From Streptomyces sp. NBC_00775 (GTDB lineage: Bacteria > Actinomycetota > Actinomycetes > Streptomycetales > Streptomycetaceae): DNA of 64,000 nucleotides. The position numbers and the translations under genes were made by a program. How positions within the stretch are numbered: position 1 is the stretch's first letter; every line of letters starts with the position of its first letter. Under the pieces are notes generated by a model. That model did no database searches, had not been told where the DNA came from, and saw nothing but the letters and a program-made list of their open reading frames with translations. Where the stretch lies: NCBI RefSeq assembly GCF_036347135.1, contig NZ_CP108938.1:10850001-10914000 (forward strand), in the 5' to 3' direction. Positions 17,640-26,720 of this stretch are shown piece after piece.

Positions 17640-17668
17640 AAACGAATTCTTCGGGAAGGGAGAATTTC

Positions 17669-18256
17669 ATGCGTATGCGCTCTTGGAAAATCCGTCTCGG
17701 TCTCACGGTCTCGGCTGTCCTGGCCGCTGGTCTGGCGGCCGGTGCGCTGGCGCCGGCCGCGATGGCGGCGCCGATGCCGCAGGGGCATGCGGCCGCGGCG
17801 CAGGCCGCCCGGGTTCTGCCGGCCGCGGACGGCGGGGGCGCGCAGCCGGGCGGCACTGTGTTCGGTGGCACCGGGGGGTCCAACAACATCAAGGTGGGAG
17901 GCGGCAGTGTCCGTATCGGTGACCGGGTGTGCGCGGGCAACTGCAACGGGACGGTCAACGGGACTAGTGGCGCGGGCGGCGGGATCTGTGCCGGGATCTG
18001 CAACGGCAGCGCCAACGGCGGCAACGGCACGGCCGGCGGTCCGGGCCAGGCAGGGGCGGACGGCGGGGGCGGCGGGATCTGCGCCGGGATCTGCGGCGGC
18101 AGCGCCAACGGGGGTAACGGCGGCAATGGCGGGGATGCGGTGGGCTCCGGTGACGGCGGCAGGGGCGGCAGGGGCGGCAACGGCGGGATCTGCATCGGCG
18201 CGGGCTGCCAGAGCAGCGGCCAGGGCGGGCGCGGCGGCAACGGGGGAGCCGGCTGA
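17669..18256 (+). CDS. Secreted glycine-rich protein with repeated CxGxC motifs
   Basis: 195 residues, ATG at 17669 after GGGAAGGGAG. The signal peptide (core LGLTVSAVLAAGLAAGALAP, cut after AMA) leaves a mature start APMPQGH, like the first gene of the cluster. The mature chain contains four evenly spread cysteine pairs, in GDRVCAGNCNG, GGICAGICNGSANGG, GGICAGICGGSANGG and GGICIGAGCQSSG, separated by Gly/Asn/Ala-rich repeats. The pairs could be vicinal-loop disulfides or metal sites. No known domain is recognised. A longer upstream frame runs through the tandem repeats and is rejected in favour of this start. Confidence 0.82.
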   Translation: MRMRSWKIRLGLTVSAVLAAGLAAGALAPAAMAAPMPQGHAAAAQAARVLPAADGGGAQPGGTVFGGTGGSNNIKVGGGSVRIGDRVCAGNCNGTVNGTSGAGGGICAGICNGSANGGNGTAGGPGQAGADGGGGGICAGICGGSANGGNGGNGGDAVGSGDGGRGGRGGNGGICIGAGCQSSGQGGRGGNGGAG

Positions 18257-18458
18257 GGCCGGGCCGGCCCGTGCCGCCGTCACGCCGGCGACCCGGGCGG
18301 TTTTCCAGTCTGTGAGGTGTCGGCGTACACGCGAACGTGGCCCTGGCACGATTTCCGCAGCCGGAGATCACCACGGAGGGGCGGTCCGGTGGGAGCCGTG
18401 TCGTCTCACCTACGCGATCAGGACGACGCGTTGGCGTAAGAGCGCGATGCCAGCGCGG

Positions 18459-18898
18459 CCGCACCCCCGTCCTGGTCCTCGACGAAGCCCACCTGCTCAA
18501 CTACGAACAGCTCGAAGCGATCAGGATGCTGCCCAACACGGCCGTGGACCAGGACTCGCCGCTGTCCTGCCTGCTGGTTGGCCGGCCGACCCTGCGGCGG
18601 ACCATGAAACTCGCCGTCCTGGCCGCGCTCGAACAGCGGACCGCCCTACGTTGCACGATGCCCGGCATGACGTCCACCGGGACAGCCGGTTACATCAAGC
18701 ACCACCTCGGCCTCGCTGGTTGTAGCGACCAGCTGTTCACCGACGACGCGGTCACCCTCATCCACACCACATCGCGTGGCTTCCCCCCGTGCGGTCGACA
18801 ACCTCTGCCTGCAATCCCTCGTGGCCACCTTCGCCGCCGGCAAGTCTCTCGTCGACGAGAAAGCCGCCCGGTCCGCCGTCACCGAGGCCCTCGACTGA
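18459..18898 (+). pseudogene. ExeA/TniB-like AAA ATPase of a DDE transposon, truncated and frameshifted
   Basis: The frame begins inside the ATPase at TPVLVLDEAHLLNYEQLE (Walker B); the Walker A part is missing. It continues to HTTSRGFP, where a run of six C (18783-18788) has one base too many. Removing one restores RAVDNLCLQSLVATFAAGKS to a stop at 18898. A related fragment lies on the opposite strand at 61423-61920. Such ATPases partner TniA/Mu-type integrases. Confidence 0.8.
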
Positions 18899-19107
18899 CA
18901 TTCCACGCCCTCGAAACTCGATGTCGGTGGCGCTGATGAGGACTCCTGAAATTCCCCAGGGCTGCTCGCGTTCCCCACTTGGTTGCGCAGTGAACGGAGG
19001 GGTCGGATCCGCTCGCGAGTTGAGGGTTCGGACGGCTCCTCCCCGTCAAGGGCGCCTACGGCGTCATGTATCCGCTCTGACCGCCGGCACGGAGTGGCAT
19101 TGCCGCT

Positions 19108-19770
19108 CTACCGCCCGGCGGTGCCGTCCGCACCGTCAATCTCGTAGATCCGCCCTTGAAGCCGTTCACCGGCCCAGTCCAGCCCGACGCCCAGGTCAAA
19201 CCAGTGCCGATCCTTGCGGACTTCGGGCGGTGCGAGGTTCACCGCCGCCCAGGAGAACACCCCCAGGAGGATGGAACGCCCGTGCTGCGTTGTGCGCACG
19301 GACAACGCAAACGGCGCGGCGAGTGCCGCGCGGGTGACCAACATGACCTGATCGTGCTCAGAATGTCGACGCCCGCCCGTGAGGAACCGGGGCGTTTCAA
19401 GGATCTTGACCCACTCGACCACTGCGTCTGCCACCTGGGCACGCAAGGACTCTTCGATGCCTTTCCGGACGGCGGTCGCGGGGTCATCGCCGAGCCAGCC
19501 AAGCCAGTGATCAGGATCAGTGAGCTTGCTGAAGTCGTCCTGTGGCACCCCGTGACGGGGATTCTCCTGGTACTCACCTGTCAGTTTCCCGCTGCTGTCC
19601 ACCAACCACGCGCCGCAGATTGCCTCGGGAGGTACGTAGCCGTTCGGGTCGTCGATATACGTCGGGTCGATCTCGGCGACGCTGCCACCGGGATTCTCAG
19701 CAGCCGCAGCCAGTAGCGCCGGCTCGCTCGGTATGCCCTTACGTCGGCCTCGCGAGTCAAAACGCCCCAT
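19108..19770 (-). CDS. Hypothetical protein
   Basis: 220 residues from the ATG at 19770 (MGRFDSRGRRKGIP). A short basic N-terminus is followed by a soluble, mixed alpha/beta chain with an acidic Asp/Pro-rich part (IDPTYIDDPNGYVPPEAICG) and a repeated Trp-containing region (DPDHWLGWLGDDP). No signal peptide, membrane segment or domain that I recognise. Codon use is normal for the host, so it is probably expressed. It stands alone between IS remnants; cargo of a mobile element is possible. Confidence 0.65.
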   Translation of the reverse strand: MGRFDSRGRRKGIPSEPALLAAAAENPGGSVAEIDPTYIDDPNGYVPPEAICGAWLVDSSGKLTGEYQENPRHGVPQDDFSKLTDPDHWLGWLGDDPATAVRKGIEESLRAQVADAVVEWVKILETPRFLTGGRRHSEHDQVMLVTRAALAAPFALSVRTTQHGRSILLGVFSWAAVNLAPPEVRKDRHWFDLGVGLDWAGERLQGRIYEIDGADGTAGR

Positions 19771-19890
19771 GTTCCCACCCTCACCGTTGTGCCCGCCCAG
19801 TTGACCGCGATTGTGCCGTACCGGTCAGGACCGCATGAGGGGGTGCGCGTGACGGCGACGGGTGGGTGGGGAATCTCAGCGAGCAGGTCT

Positions 19891-19919
19891 GTCCCCACTC
19901 CCCAGCAAGGGGTGGGGAC
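19891..19919. terminator. Strong GC hairpin
   Basis: GTCCCCACTCCCC and GGGGTGGGGAC pair, with one bulged base, around AGCAA. It lies between the hypothetical gene's start and the ISL3 remnant. It could end transcription coming from either side. Confidence 0.5.
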
Positions 19920-20089
19920 TTTCAAAGAGCGTCATCAGCGCCGGATACCTTGCATCAGACGATGCACACCACTGGAGGGGACATGCCAGCCTCGGCACCT
20001 TGCCGACGACCGCGACACCTCGCCGGCAAACGCCCCACTGGGACCACCCCAGTGGGACGATCTTGTTCTCGGTGATCGGCACCTCCAGT

Positions 20090-20665
20090 GCCGGACCCGT
20101 CGGCATTTTCAGCGTCGCCCAACAGCCGGGTGCTACCGCCGACGGGCAGCGTGCCGTACACCTCTGCGTACAGCGCGAAGTCGACGTCCGGCACCCGCGG
20201 CGCCGCGATGGCCGGCAAGGGCACTTTCATCAGCTTCAACAGCACGCCGGTACGTGAGAGCGGTGCGTTCGGCAGCCCCGGGAGCCGCGCGCCGCCCCGC
20301 CCGGCGGGCAGGATGCCGGCCATCTCGACCAGGGCCTGCAGCAGCGGGATGCGGCGCGGGCAGCGCACCGTGAGTCCGTCGGCCTGCCCGGCGGAAGTGA
20401 CCTTCGGGCAGGCCGGGTTCCCGCAGTACAAGCGGCGCACACTCAACTCGATGCGCACCGCCCGGCTATTGGTCGCCATGCCGGAGAGACGGCGTACACA
20501 GCGGCTGTGCACCCAGTCGCCGGCCATGCCACAGCCCGTACACCGGGCAGGGCCGTCCTCACGCGTACTGGCTCTGACGATCACGGCAGGACCCGCCGCG
20601 GCGACTGGGACGACCCTCACGCCGGTCAAGTGCGGGAGCAGAGAGGGCAGTTCGAGAACACACAA
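20090..20665 (-). pseudogene. ISL3-family transposase, N-terminal fragment
   Basis: The zinc-finger N-terminus of ISL3 transposases is clear: CTGCGMAGDWVHSRCVRRLS, then RLYCGNPACP. It runs to APRVPDVDFALYAEVYGTLP, where the DDE core should begin, then degrades into unrelated sequence before 20090. The catalytic domain is missing. Confidence 0.72.
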
Positions 20666-20869
20666 CGAGAGGATGCCCGGCGCCGGGCAGCGCGCGCCGT
20701 ACGTCCCCGTGGTGATCTCCGGCTACGAAAATCCTGTCAGGGCCAGACAAGTGGCTCATCGCAGTAGAGGGTGTAGTCGGGGTTTGTCGGTTTTCGAGGT
20801 CGTCGACACGGATTTCAGGCTCAGCTGCACTCCTGTCAGGGCGCGACGAGACGTGCGCCGCGGAACGAG

Positions 20870-21328
20870 CTATGCGCCGGCGTTGCCATCGCGCAGGGAA
20901 TGGATCATCCTCTGCAGGATCCGGAACGCGTCTGACTGCTCGGTCTCGGTCAGGCCGGCCAGCATTCTGGCCTCGACGGACCGGACGGCTGCGCTCGCCT
21001 TCTCGAGGCTTCGTCGGCCGCGAGGCGTGAGCCGCGTGGGAAGCACCTTCCCGACGGGTGCCTCCGCAGGCCTGGTCACGTAGCCGTCTCGTTCCAGGGC
21101 CTGGAGCAGCACGTTCATCGTCTGCCGTGTCACGAACGCGCCCCGCGCGAGCTCGGAGTTCGACAAGCCCGGTCGTTGCGCCAGCAGCTCGAGGCAGGAG
21201 TAGTGCGTCACGCTCATCCCGAGCGGCCGCAGCACCTCCTCCATGGCCGCGCGGAGGGCGCTCGACGCTTCTTTGAGCAGGTAGCCCAGTGACGTCTCCA
21301 GGTCGACGCCGATACCTTCTTGACTCAT
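20870..21328 (-). CDS. MarR-family transcriptional regulator
   Basis: 152 residues from the ATG at 21328, which overlaps the first base of an operator-like palindrome. The winged helix includes LGMSVTHYSCLELLAQRPG, ELARGAFVTRQTMNVLLQAL (recognition helix) and the wing VGKVLPTRLTPRGRR. The helical C-terminus forms the dimer interface. It is divergent from a VOC-family gene, with two identical palindromes between them, a typical autorepressed sensor/enzyme pair. Confidence 0.9.
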   Translation of the reverse strand: MSQEGIGVDLETSLGYLLKEASSALRAAMEEVLRPLGMSVTHYSCLELLAQRPGLSNSELARGAFVTRQTMNVLLQALERDGYVTRPAEAPVGKVLPTRLTPRGRRSLEKASAAVRSVEARMLAGLTETEQSDAFRILQRMIHSLRDGNAGA

Positions 21329-21371
21329 GTCAGCATTCTGACATAGGTTGATGTATGTCAGGAAGCTGACA
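21328..21371. promoter_or_regulatory. Two identical palindromes, probable MarR operators
   Basis: TGTCAG-N4-CTGACA occurs at 21328-21343 (spacer CATT) and again at 21356-21371 (spacer GAAG), centres 28 bases apart. They fill the 63-bp gap between the divergent MarR and VOC starts. Confidence 0.8.
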
Positions 21372-21391
21372 CGAAAAGAAGGAGCGTCATC

Positions 21392-21760
21392 ATGCCCGCC
21401 ACCGGCCCCGACTTCATCTCGCTCCAAGTGCGCGACCTCGACGCTTCGCAGGCGTTCTACGAGCAGTACCTGGGCCTCGTCCGCTCGCCGGCCGGACCTC
21501 CGCACGCCGTCGTCTTCGAGACGAAGCCGATCGCGTTCGCACTCCGCGACGTCATTCCCGGCACCGACCTCGCATCCGTCGCTCAGCCCGGCATCGGTGC
21601 CGCGATCTGGCTCCACGCCACAGACGTCCAGTCCATCCACGACGCGCTCGTCGCCGACGGTCACACCATCGTCTCCGCACCGATCGACGGTCCCTTCGGC
21701 CGGACCTTCACCTTCGCCGACCCCGACGGCTACCAGGTCACGCTCCACGACCGCGCTTGA
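21392..21760 (+). CDS. VOC-family (glyoxalase/bleomycin-resistance fold) protein
   Basis: 122 residues, ATG at 21392 after GAAGGAG. It shows two beta-alpha-beta-beta-beta modules of the vicinal-oxygen-chelate fold: PDFISLQVRDLDASQAFYEQ at the start and DGPFGRTFTFADPDGYQVTL at the end. Possible roles are binding or modification of an electrophile or antibiotic. Control by the adjacent MarR protein through the twin palindromes is likely. The downstream ISL3 remnant begins right after its stop. Confidence 0.88.
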   Translation: MPATGPDFISLQVRDLDASQAFYEQYLGLVRSPAGPPHAVVFETKPIAFALRDVIPGTDLASVAQPGIGAAIWLHATDVQSIHDALVADGHTIVSAPIDGPFGRTFTFADPDGYQVTLHDRA

Positions 21761-21805
21761 TCGACCAAACGCCACCGGACGATCATCAGCGGTTGCGCCC
21801 TAAGC

Positions 21806-22297
21806 TCGTGCGTGACGCTACCTTCTGCCCTGCTGACCTGACGACGTTCTGCCGGCTGGATGACCTCGGCTTGGAAGTGGTCGGCCAACCGTTGCATCCC
21901 GACCACGCCGTGTTGCTCTGTCGAGTGGTCGACCCTGATGACTGGTGCCATGCCTGCGGCTGTCTGGGGGTGCCGCGCGACAGCGTGCTGCGCCGACTGG
22001 CGCACGTCCCGCTCGGCCGGCGGGCAACGATCCTGCACGTCCGCATCCGCCGCTACCGCTGTTCGGGCTGCGGGCAGGCCTGGCGCCAAGACACGACCGC
22101 GGCCGCCGCGCCGAGGGCGCAACTCTCGACGCAGGCGGTGATGTGGGCGTTGAAGAGTGTCGTCATCGACCGGATGTCGATCGCCCGGATCGCCGCCGGG
22201 CTCGGGGTGTCCTGGCACACCGTCAATGACGCCGTCCTGGCGACCGGCCACCAGTTGCTGATCGCCGACCCGACCCGCTTCGACGGTGTCCAAGTCT
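21806..22297 (+). pseudogene. ISL3-family transposase, N-terminal fragment
   Basis: A second, different ISL3 N-terminus: zinc fingers CHACGCLGVPRDSVLRRLAH and RCSGCGQAWRQDT, then the helix-turn-helix IARIAAGLGVSWHTVND. It breaks off after RFDGVQVL, exactly where IS630 begins, and the rest of the gene is not found beyond that element. The start is uncertain. Confidence 0.75.
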
Positions 22298-22376
22298 TAG
22301 TGCTGGATTCCTCTTTCGCTGGGTATATGTCCTGGTGGCGGGGTAGTTGATAGTGCTCGGGGGCGGGTGCTGGGCG

Positions 22377-23503
22377 ATGGTTTTACGGGCACGGCCGGGG
22401 CGTGACGAGGACGAGCGGTCCGTCGTTCGCCGCCTTTCGCGGGCGAGGAAGGCTCCGCGGGATGCGGTGATGCGGGCGCGGATGATCGAGCTGAGCTGGT
22501 CGGGGCTGCGGGTGCCGGCGATCGCCGTGGAACTGGGCTGCAGCCAGAAAACGGTCCGGTGCTGGCTGCACCGCTTCAACCGCTCGGGCCTGCAAGGGCT
22601 GGATGACCTTGGCGGTCAGGGACGCAAGCGGCGGATCACCGAGGAGGAACGATCTCGGATCATCTCCCTGGTCAAGACCGTGCCGCCGGGGCGGCTGCGG
22701 TGGGAGCCCGTCGGGGAACCGTGGGCCTTCGACGAGTCCGGGCCAGCCGAGTGGACTCTGGATTTCCTGGCCGCGGCGGCGCGGGCCGAAGGGATCGACG
22801 TGGGCCGCTCGCAGGTGCGCCGCATCCTGCTCGGTGAGGGTGTGCGCTGGCGCCGCACCCGGTCCTGGACACGCTCGAAGGACCCGGACTTCGTCCCAAA
22901 AGGACAAGGATCATCGGCCTCTACACCCGCCCGCCCGACAACGCGACGGTGATCTGCGCCGACGAGCTGGGGCCAGTGATCCCGCGGACCTTCCCGCCCG
23001 CCCCGGCCTGGTCACCGGACGGGCACCGGATCAAAGCGGAACTCGACTACAGCCGCGGACCGGAGAAGACCTGGGTCTACGGCGGTCTGCGACCAGCCGA
23101 CGGCCAGGCCGTCACGATGACCGCGTCCTCCCGCAACAGCGTGTTCTACCAGCAGTTCCTGCAACTGCTCGAGGACGCCAACCCGGACGGGGAGATCTGG
23201 ATCGTCACCGACAACCTGTCCAGTCACAACAGCGTGTCCACCCGGACCTGGCTCGAAGACCATCCCCGCATCCACCATGCCTTCATCCCCGTGGGCGCGT
23301 GCTGGCTCAACCTGCAGGAAGGCTGGTGGCGCATCTTCCGCAAGGCCGCCCTCGCCGGCCGGTCATTCGCCAACCGCGACGACATCGAATACGCCACCAC
23401 CCTGGCGACCAACCAGCTCAACACCCATGCCAACCCCTGGATCTGGGGCAGACCCGCACCACCAACTCGCCTGCTACGGCGCCGATATGTGTACACCGTT
23501 TGA
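22377..23503 (+). CDS. IS630-family transposase, probable -1 frameshift product
   Basis: Frame 1 runs from the ATG at 22377 through an N-terminal helix-turn-helix (VPAIAVELGCSQKTVRCWLH) and a second DNA-binding part. At 22895-22901 the heptamer CCCAAAA allows a -1 shift into a frame that runs to 23503. The product would be about 375 residues. It carries the DDE triad: VICADE, IVTDNLSSHN and the E of WLNLQEGWWRIF. The stop codon lies in the right inverted repeat. Because the shift site matches the standard slippery pattern, I read it as programmed rather than broken; a chance deletion is the alternative. Confidence 0.82.
22895..22901 (+). promoter_or_regulatory. Slippery heptamer for -1 ribosomal frameshifting
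   Basis: C CCA AAA in the zero frame, with identical codon pairing after a -1 slip (CCC AAA). This fits X XXY YYZ. It lies exactly where the two transposase frames must join. Confidence 0.65.
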
Positions 23504-23681
23504 GGAACCCAGCACTAGCCTCGATTTTTCGTGACAGTCTGTCGGATTGCCCGATGGGCCGTTTCGGCTTGTCGGGGTGGTGGTGGGCAGGCCGAGGGCC
23601 CGGCTGTCGCGTCGGGTGGGCGCCGGGTTCCACGGTTCCGGAGGTGTTCGGCTGCTCGTCGGGGTGGGTCGTTGTCGCTGG

Positions 23682-24952
23682 TCAGTCGGGGTTCGGCAGG
23701 GCTTTCAGCCGGGTGAAGGCGCTGTTGATCGTGTCGGTCCAGGGCCAGTGGTGAGCCAGCCGCAGGATGCGTCGACGGCCGGTGGTGACCAGGCGGGCGG
23801 CGGCGGAGAACAGTCGCAGTCGTAGGCGTTTGGGTTCCCAGCGGCGGGCGGTGCCGGTCAGGGCAAGCATCGGCATCCAGGCCAGCAGGTCCAGGGCGAT
23901 CTGGACGATCTCCAGCCAGACCTGGTTCTGCGCGGCATGGTGCAGGGGAAGGTTGCGCAGGCCGGTATCGCGGGCGGCGCGGATCCGGTCCTCGGCGCGG
24001 GCCCGTTGGCGGTGGCGCAGTTCCAGCCTCGGCCTGGACCCCGGCAGGCCAACCCTTGAGGATGCCGCCGGCCAGTTCGGCCACCCAGGCACCGTCGCGG
24101 ACCTGGCCGGTCGGTTCTACTGCCGGGGTCCAGGCCGAGGCCGGAACCTGCAGCACAGCGTGGTGGACCGCGTCGGTGATCGTCATGCCGACCGAGTAGG
24201 ACAGCCACCGGCCGCGCACCGTGAGCCAGTTCAGGAACTCGTGGGTGCCGCCGGCGGAGTCGGTTCGGATCAGCGTGCGGCGTCCGCGCCGGTAGGTCTT
24301 CGGAAGCTGGGCCAGGGCCAGCCGGGTGGTGGTGATGTGGTCGGCGGCGGTGTTGCTGCCCGCGTTGCCCGGCCGCAGCAGTCCGGCCACCGGCTCCCCG
24401 GACCCGGCCTGACCGTGGTCGACGAACGCGACCAGTGGATGGTGCCCGAAGGTCCGCTTCCACGTCGCGGTGGCGTCCTGCTTCTCGGAGTGCGCCAGCA
24501 CCAGTACCCCGTCGATGTCCACAATGACCTGGCCACCGGCGTCGGGGGCGTCGATGCCGGCCAGCTTCCAAACGCGCTCACGGACTTCGGCCCTTGCCCG
24601 GCGGATCGCCCGTCAGGGCACGGGGACCGGCCGCGGCCAGAGCCTCGACGAGTCGTGAGACGGTGGGATCGGAGGCCACCGGCCCGAACACCTGCGGCTC
24701 GGCCCGCAGTACCGCCACATCCGACAGGCAGTCTCCGCCCAGCGCCACCGCCAGCGCGAGGTCCAGCAGCACCTTGCCCGGATCGTGCACCGCCCGCGAC
24801 TTGCGCCACGGCATCAGCGCCGCCGATATCGCCGTGTCCAGACCGGTCTTGCGAACGGTCTCCACCTGCAGCACCCCACCGGCCTGCGAGACCACCGAAC
24901 CCCCGCCGCCCTGGACGCGGACATGCGGGTACGACCCGATACGCTTGTTCAC
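23682..24952 (-). pseudogene. IS1380-family transposase with two frameshifts
   Basis: Three frames must be joined. The N-terminus (from ATG 24952, MNKRIGSYPHVRVQ, then MPWRKSRAVHDPGKVLLDLA) continues after a shift near 24580. There it reads VDIDGVLVLAHSEKQDATAT and LLRPGNAGSNTAADHI, then shifts again near 24050 into ELRHRQRARAEDRIRAARDT and the C-terminus ending ALPNPD at 23682. The order and motifs are those of IS1380 transposases. The left end near 23518 abuts the IS630 target site; I cannot define the right end. Confidence 0.8.
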
Positions 24953-25079
24953 CTGGAGAGTGCTTCTTTCCTTGCAGTGGACAGGACCCTAGACAAGTTC
25001 CATCGTTGCAGGTCAGGAGTACTCTTCGCCTTTCTGGCCGCCTACTGGGCACGATGATGGACGAGGCGCGAGGCCCGTG

Positions 25080-25262
25080 ATGAACGACCGCAGAATCACC
25101 ATCGGCTTGCTGGCAACGGGAGCCCTCCTGCTCATTGCAGGAGGAGCCTGGTTTCTACTGGGAGAGCACGCGGGCAGGGGCGTTGCCGCCTTGGCTGTCG
25201 GCTTCGGCTTTGCGTTGATCTGCTTCTCGCAAGCGACGCGGATGCTGGCCAAGCAACGATAG
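25080..25262 (+). CDS. Small membrane protein
   Basis: 60 residues, ATG at 25080 (a GTG three bases earlier is also possible). Two transmembrane helices: IGLLATGALLLIAGGAWFLL and GVAALAVGFGFALICFS, with basic ends. No family recognised. It stands alone after the IS1380 remnant. Confidence 0.6.
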   Translation: MNDRRITIGLLATGALLLIAGGAWFLLGEHAGRGVAALAVGFGFALICFSQATRMLAKQR

Positions 25263-25475
25263 AAACCCGGAACTGCCTGACTCGCACGCGAATGGGCGCT
25301 GGCCGGGGGCACCTTCAGGGTGACCAGCGACAGGGCGTCGCACCGAGACATTATTGACCCATCACCCCAGCTCAGCGACCCTGCCTCCCTACCTGGCCGC
25401 TCGTCCCTCGTCCACTCGGTGAAAGCGCGAGGCTAGGGCCTGTCCGGCGGATCTTCGTGGCGTCCCCGGTCGCAT

Positions 25476-26120
25476 ATGGCCGTCGCTTCTGATACTCGGC
25501 GCCCCGTCAAGGAAGACCAGTTGACTCCGCATTCCCTTGGGTTCTACATGGACGTGGTCGCCTCCGGAACGGTGCTCGGTGCCAATCCGACGGACAGTCC
25601 CGACCGGGTGACCGCGATGCTGGGTTCCGATTTCGCCGAGAACTCCCTTGACGACCACAGCATGTGGCGCGACTACGGAATGGCTGAGTTCTTCTGGATT
25701 CGGGAAACACCGGACCATCCTTGGGAGGGTCGCCACTTCACCTTGCAGGTGCATCGGCTGTCGTACTGGGGCGGCAGCATCGTCAACAGGGCAATTCGCG
25801 ACCGGTACGGGCGCTTCGACCGCCACCTCCGGTTCGACAAACTGGAGCGGCTGCTGGGGAAGCAGGGTGTACCCCTGGAAGACGCCCCGGATGTGAATGC
25901 TCCGACCTTCACACGGCATTGGCAGCCTGCTTCACAGGTGTCCGTCATGGTGTTCCGGGCTCACGAAGAATGGCGACAGCGTCGGCGCGGCGACGACCGT
26001 ATCGGAGATGTGTACACCATCCAGTCATCGGTGAGTGCCGAAGGGGTGGCGCGGGATAGGGAGCGCTACGGCCGTCAGGACAGCCGGGAGCTGTCCGGCA
26101 GGTCCTCATCGGAGTCATAG
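25476..26120 (+). CDS. Hypothetical protein
   Basis: 214 residues from an ATG at 25476; a second ATG at residue 25 is possible. Soluble, rich in Trp and acidic residues. The section VLGANPTDSPDRVTAMLGSD followed by DYGMAEFFW is typical of actinobacterial proteins near polymorphic-toxin or immunity genes, but I cannot assign a domain. The end is Arg/Ser-rich. It is not obviously in an operon. The 210 bases before it hold no gene that I can see. Confidence 0.6.
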   Translation: MAVASDTRRPVKEDQLTPHSLGFYMDVVASGTVLGANPTDSPDRVTAMLGSDFAENSLDDHSMWRDYGMAEFFWIRETPDHPWEGRHFTLQVHRLSYWGGSIVNRAIRDRYGRFDRHLRFDKLERLLGKQGVPLEDAPDVNAPTFTRHWQPASQVSVMVFRAHEEWRQRRRGDDRIGDVYTIQSSVSAEGVARDRERYGRQDSRELSGRSSSES

Positions 26121-26142
26121 CCGCATCGCGGCGAGGGTGACG

Positions 26143-26571
26143 GTGCCGTGGAAGACACAGGCCGTGCTGCGCCCGCTGCCCCGTAAGCGGTCCGCGCCCC
26201 CGTACGAGCGGGTCCGCCTCGCTGCCGGCGCCTTGGCCGCCCGGGTCAACGCAGCGCGACGTGCGGAGCGCCTGGGCTCCCGGCCGTACGCCGTCGCCGT
26301 GCCTGCCGCATCGAGGTCGCACTCGCGGCCGTTCCACACCGGCCGGAGGGCCGGCCGCCTTCTGGAGCAGGAGTCCGGCGTCGACGTCGACACGGTGGAG
26401 CAGTCCCGCCGGACCTTCGAAGCAGCCGCCAGGCTCCAGGACGGCATGCGGGAGCGCGCCGTCGCCCGCGGTCCCCGGCCACAGCCCGCCCCGGTGACGG
26501 CCTCGCCGCCGCACACCGAGCAGCCCGGCGTCCAGCACACGCCGGGCCGGACCGCAGGAGGAGTCGCGTGA
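26143..26571 (+). other. Possible coding remnant of unknown family
   Basis: A frame from a GTG at 26143 (GAGGG just upstream) encodes a basic/Ala-rich chain (ERVRLAAGALAARVNAARRA, then FHTGRRAGRLLEQESGVD) and stops at 26571. Composition is protein-like but I recognise no domain. The overlapping long minus-strand frames are shadows. Confidence 0.35.
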
Positions 26572-26720
26572 GCACGGGGCGGTCTAAATTTCTGGGCACT
26601 CTCGCGAGCCGTGCTGTCGAAGGCGGCTTGTATCCTGCACGCATTCGATGATCGGACGATCATGGGTACGGGCATGCGGGCACGGGGCGGGCGTCCAGGG
26701 GCGGGAGCGCGGGGATTTCG

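Larger units (their letters stand above)
22300..23515 (+). mobile_element. IS630-family insertion sequence
   Basis: Terminal inverted repeats GTGCTGGATTCCTC (22300-22313) and GAGGAACCCAGCAC (23502-23515) match at 13 of 14 positions. They are flanked on both sides by TA (22298-22299 and 23516-23517), the target duplication of this family. Length 1216 bp, with one transposase in two overlapping frames. Confidence 0.88.

Noticed and set aside
16399..18240. Long proline-rich open frame on the minus strand
   Set aside because: It is the antisense shadow of the glycine-rich genes; GGC/GGT glycine codons read backwards as Pro/Ala. It has no start signals.
23515..24522. A single-frame IS1380 transposase
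   Set aside because: The C-terminal third of this frame is low-complexity Pro/Arg; the true C-terminus lies in another frame ending at 23682.
25430..25470. GGGCCTGTCCGGCGGATC as an IS terminal repeat
   Set aside because: It resembles ends I have seen in Streptomyces IS elements, but no inverted partner was found nearby.
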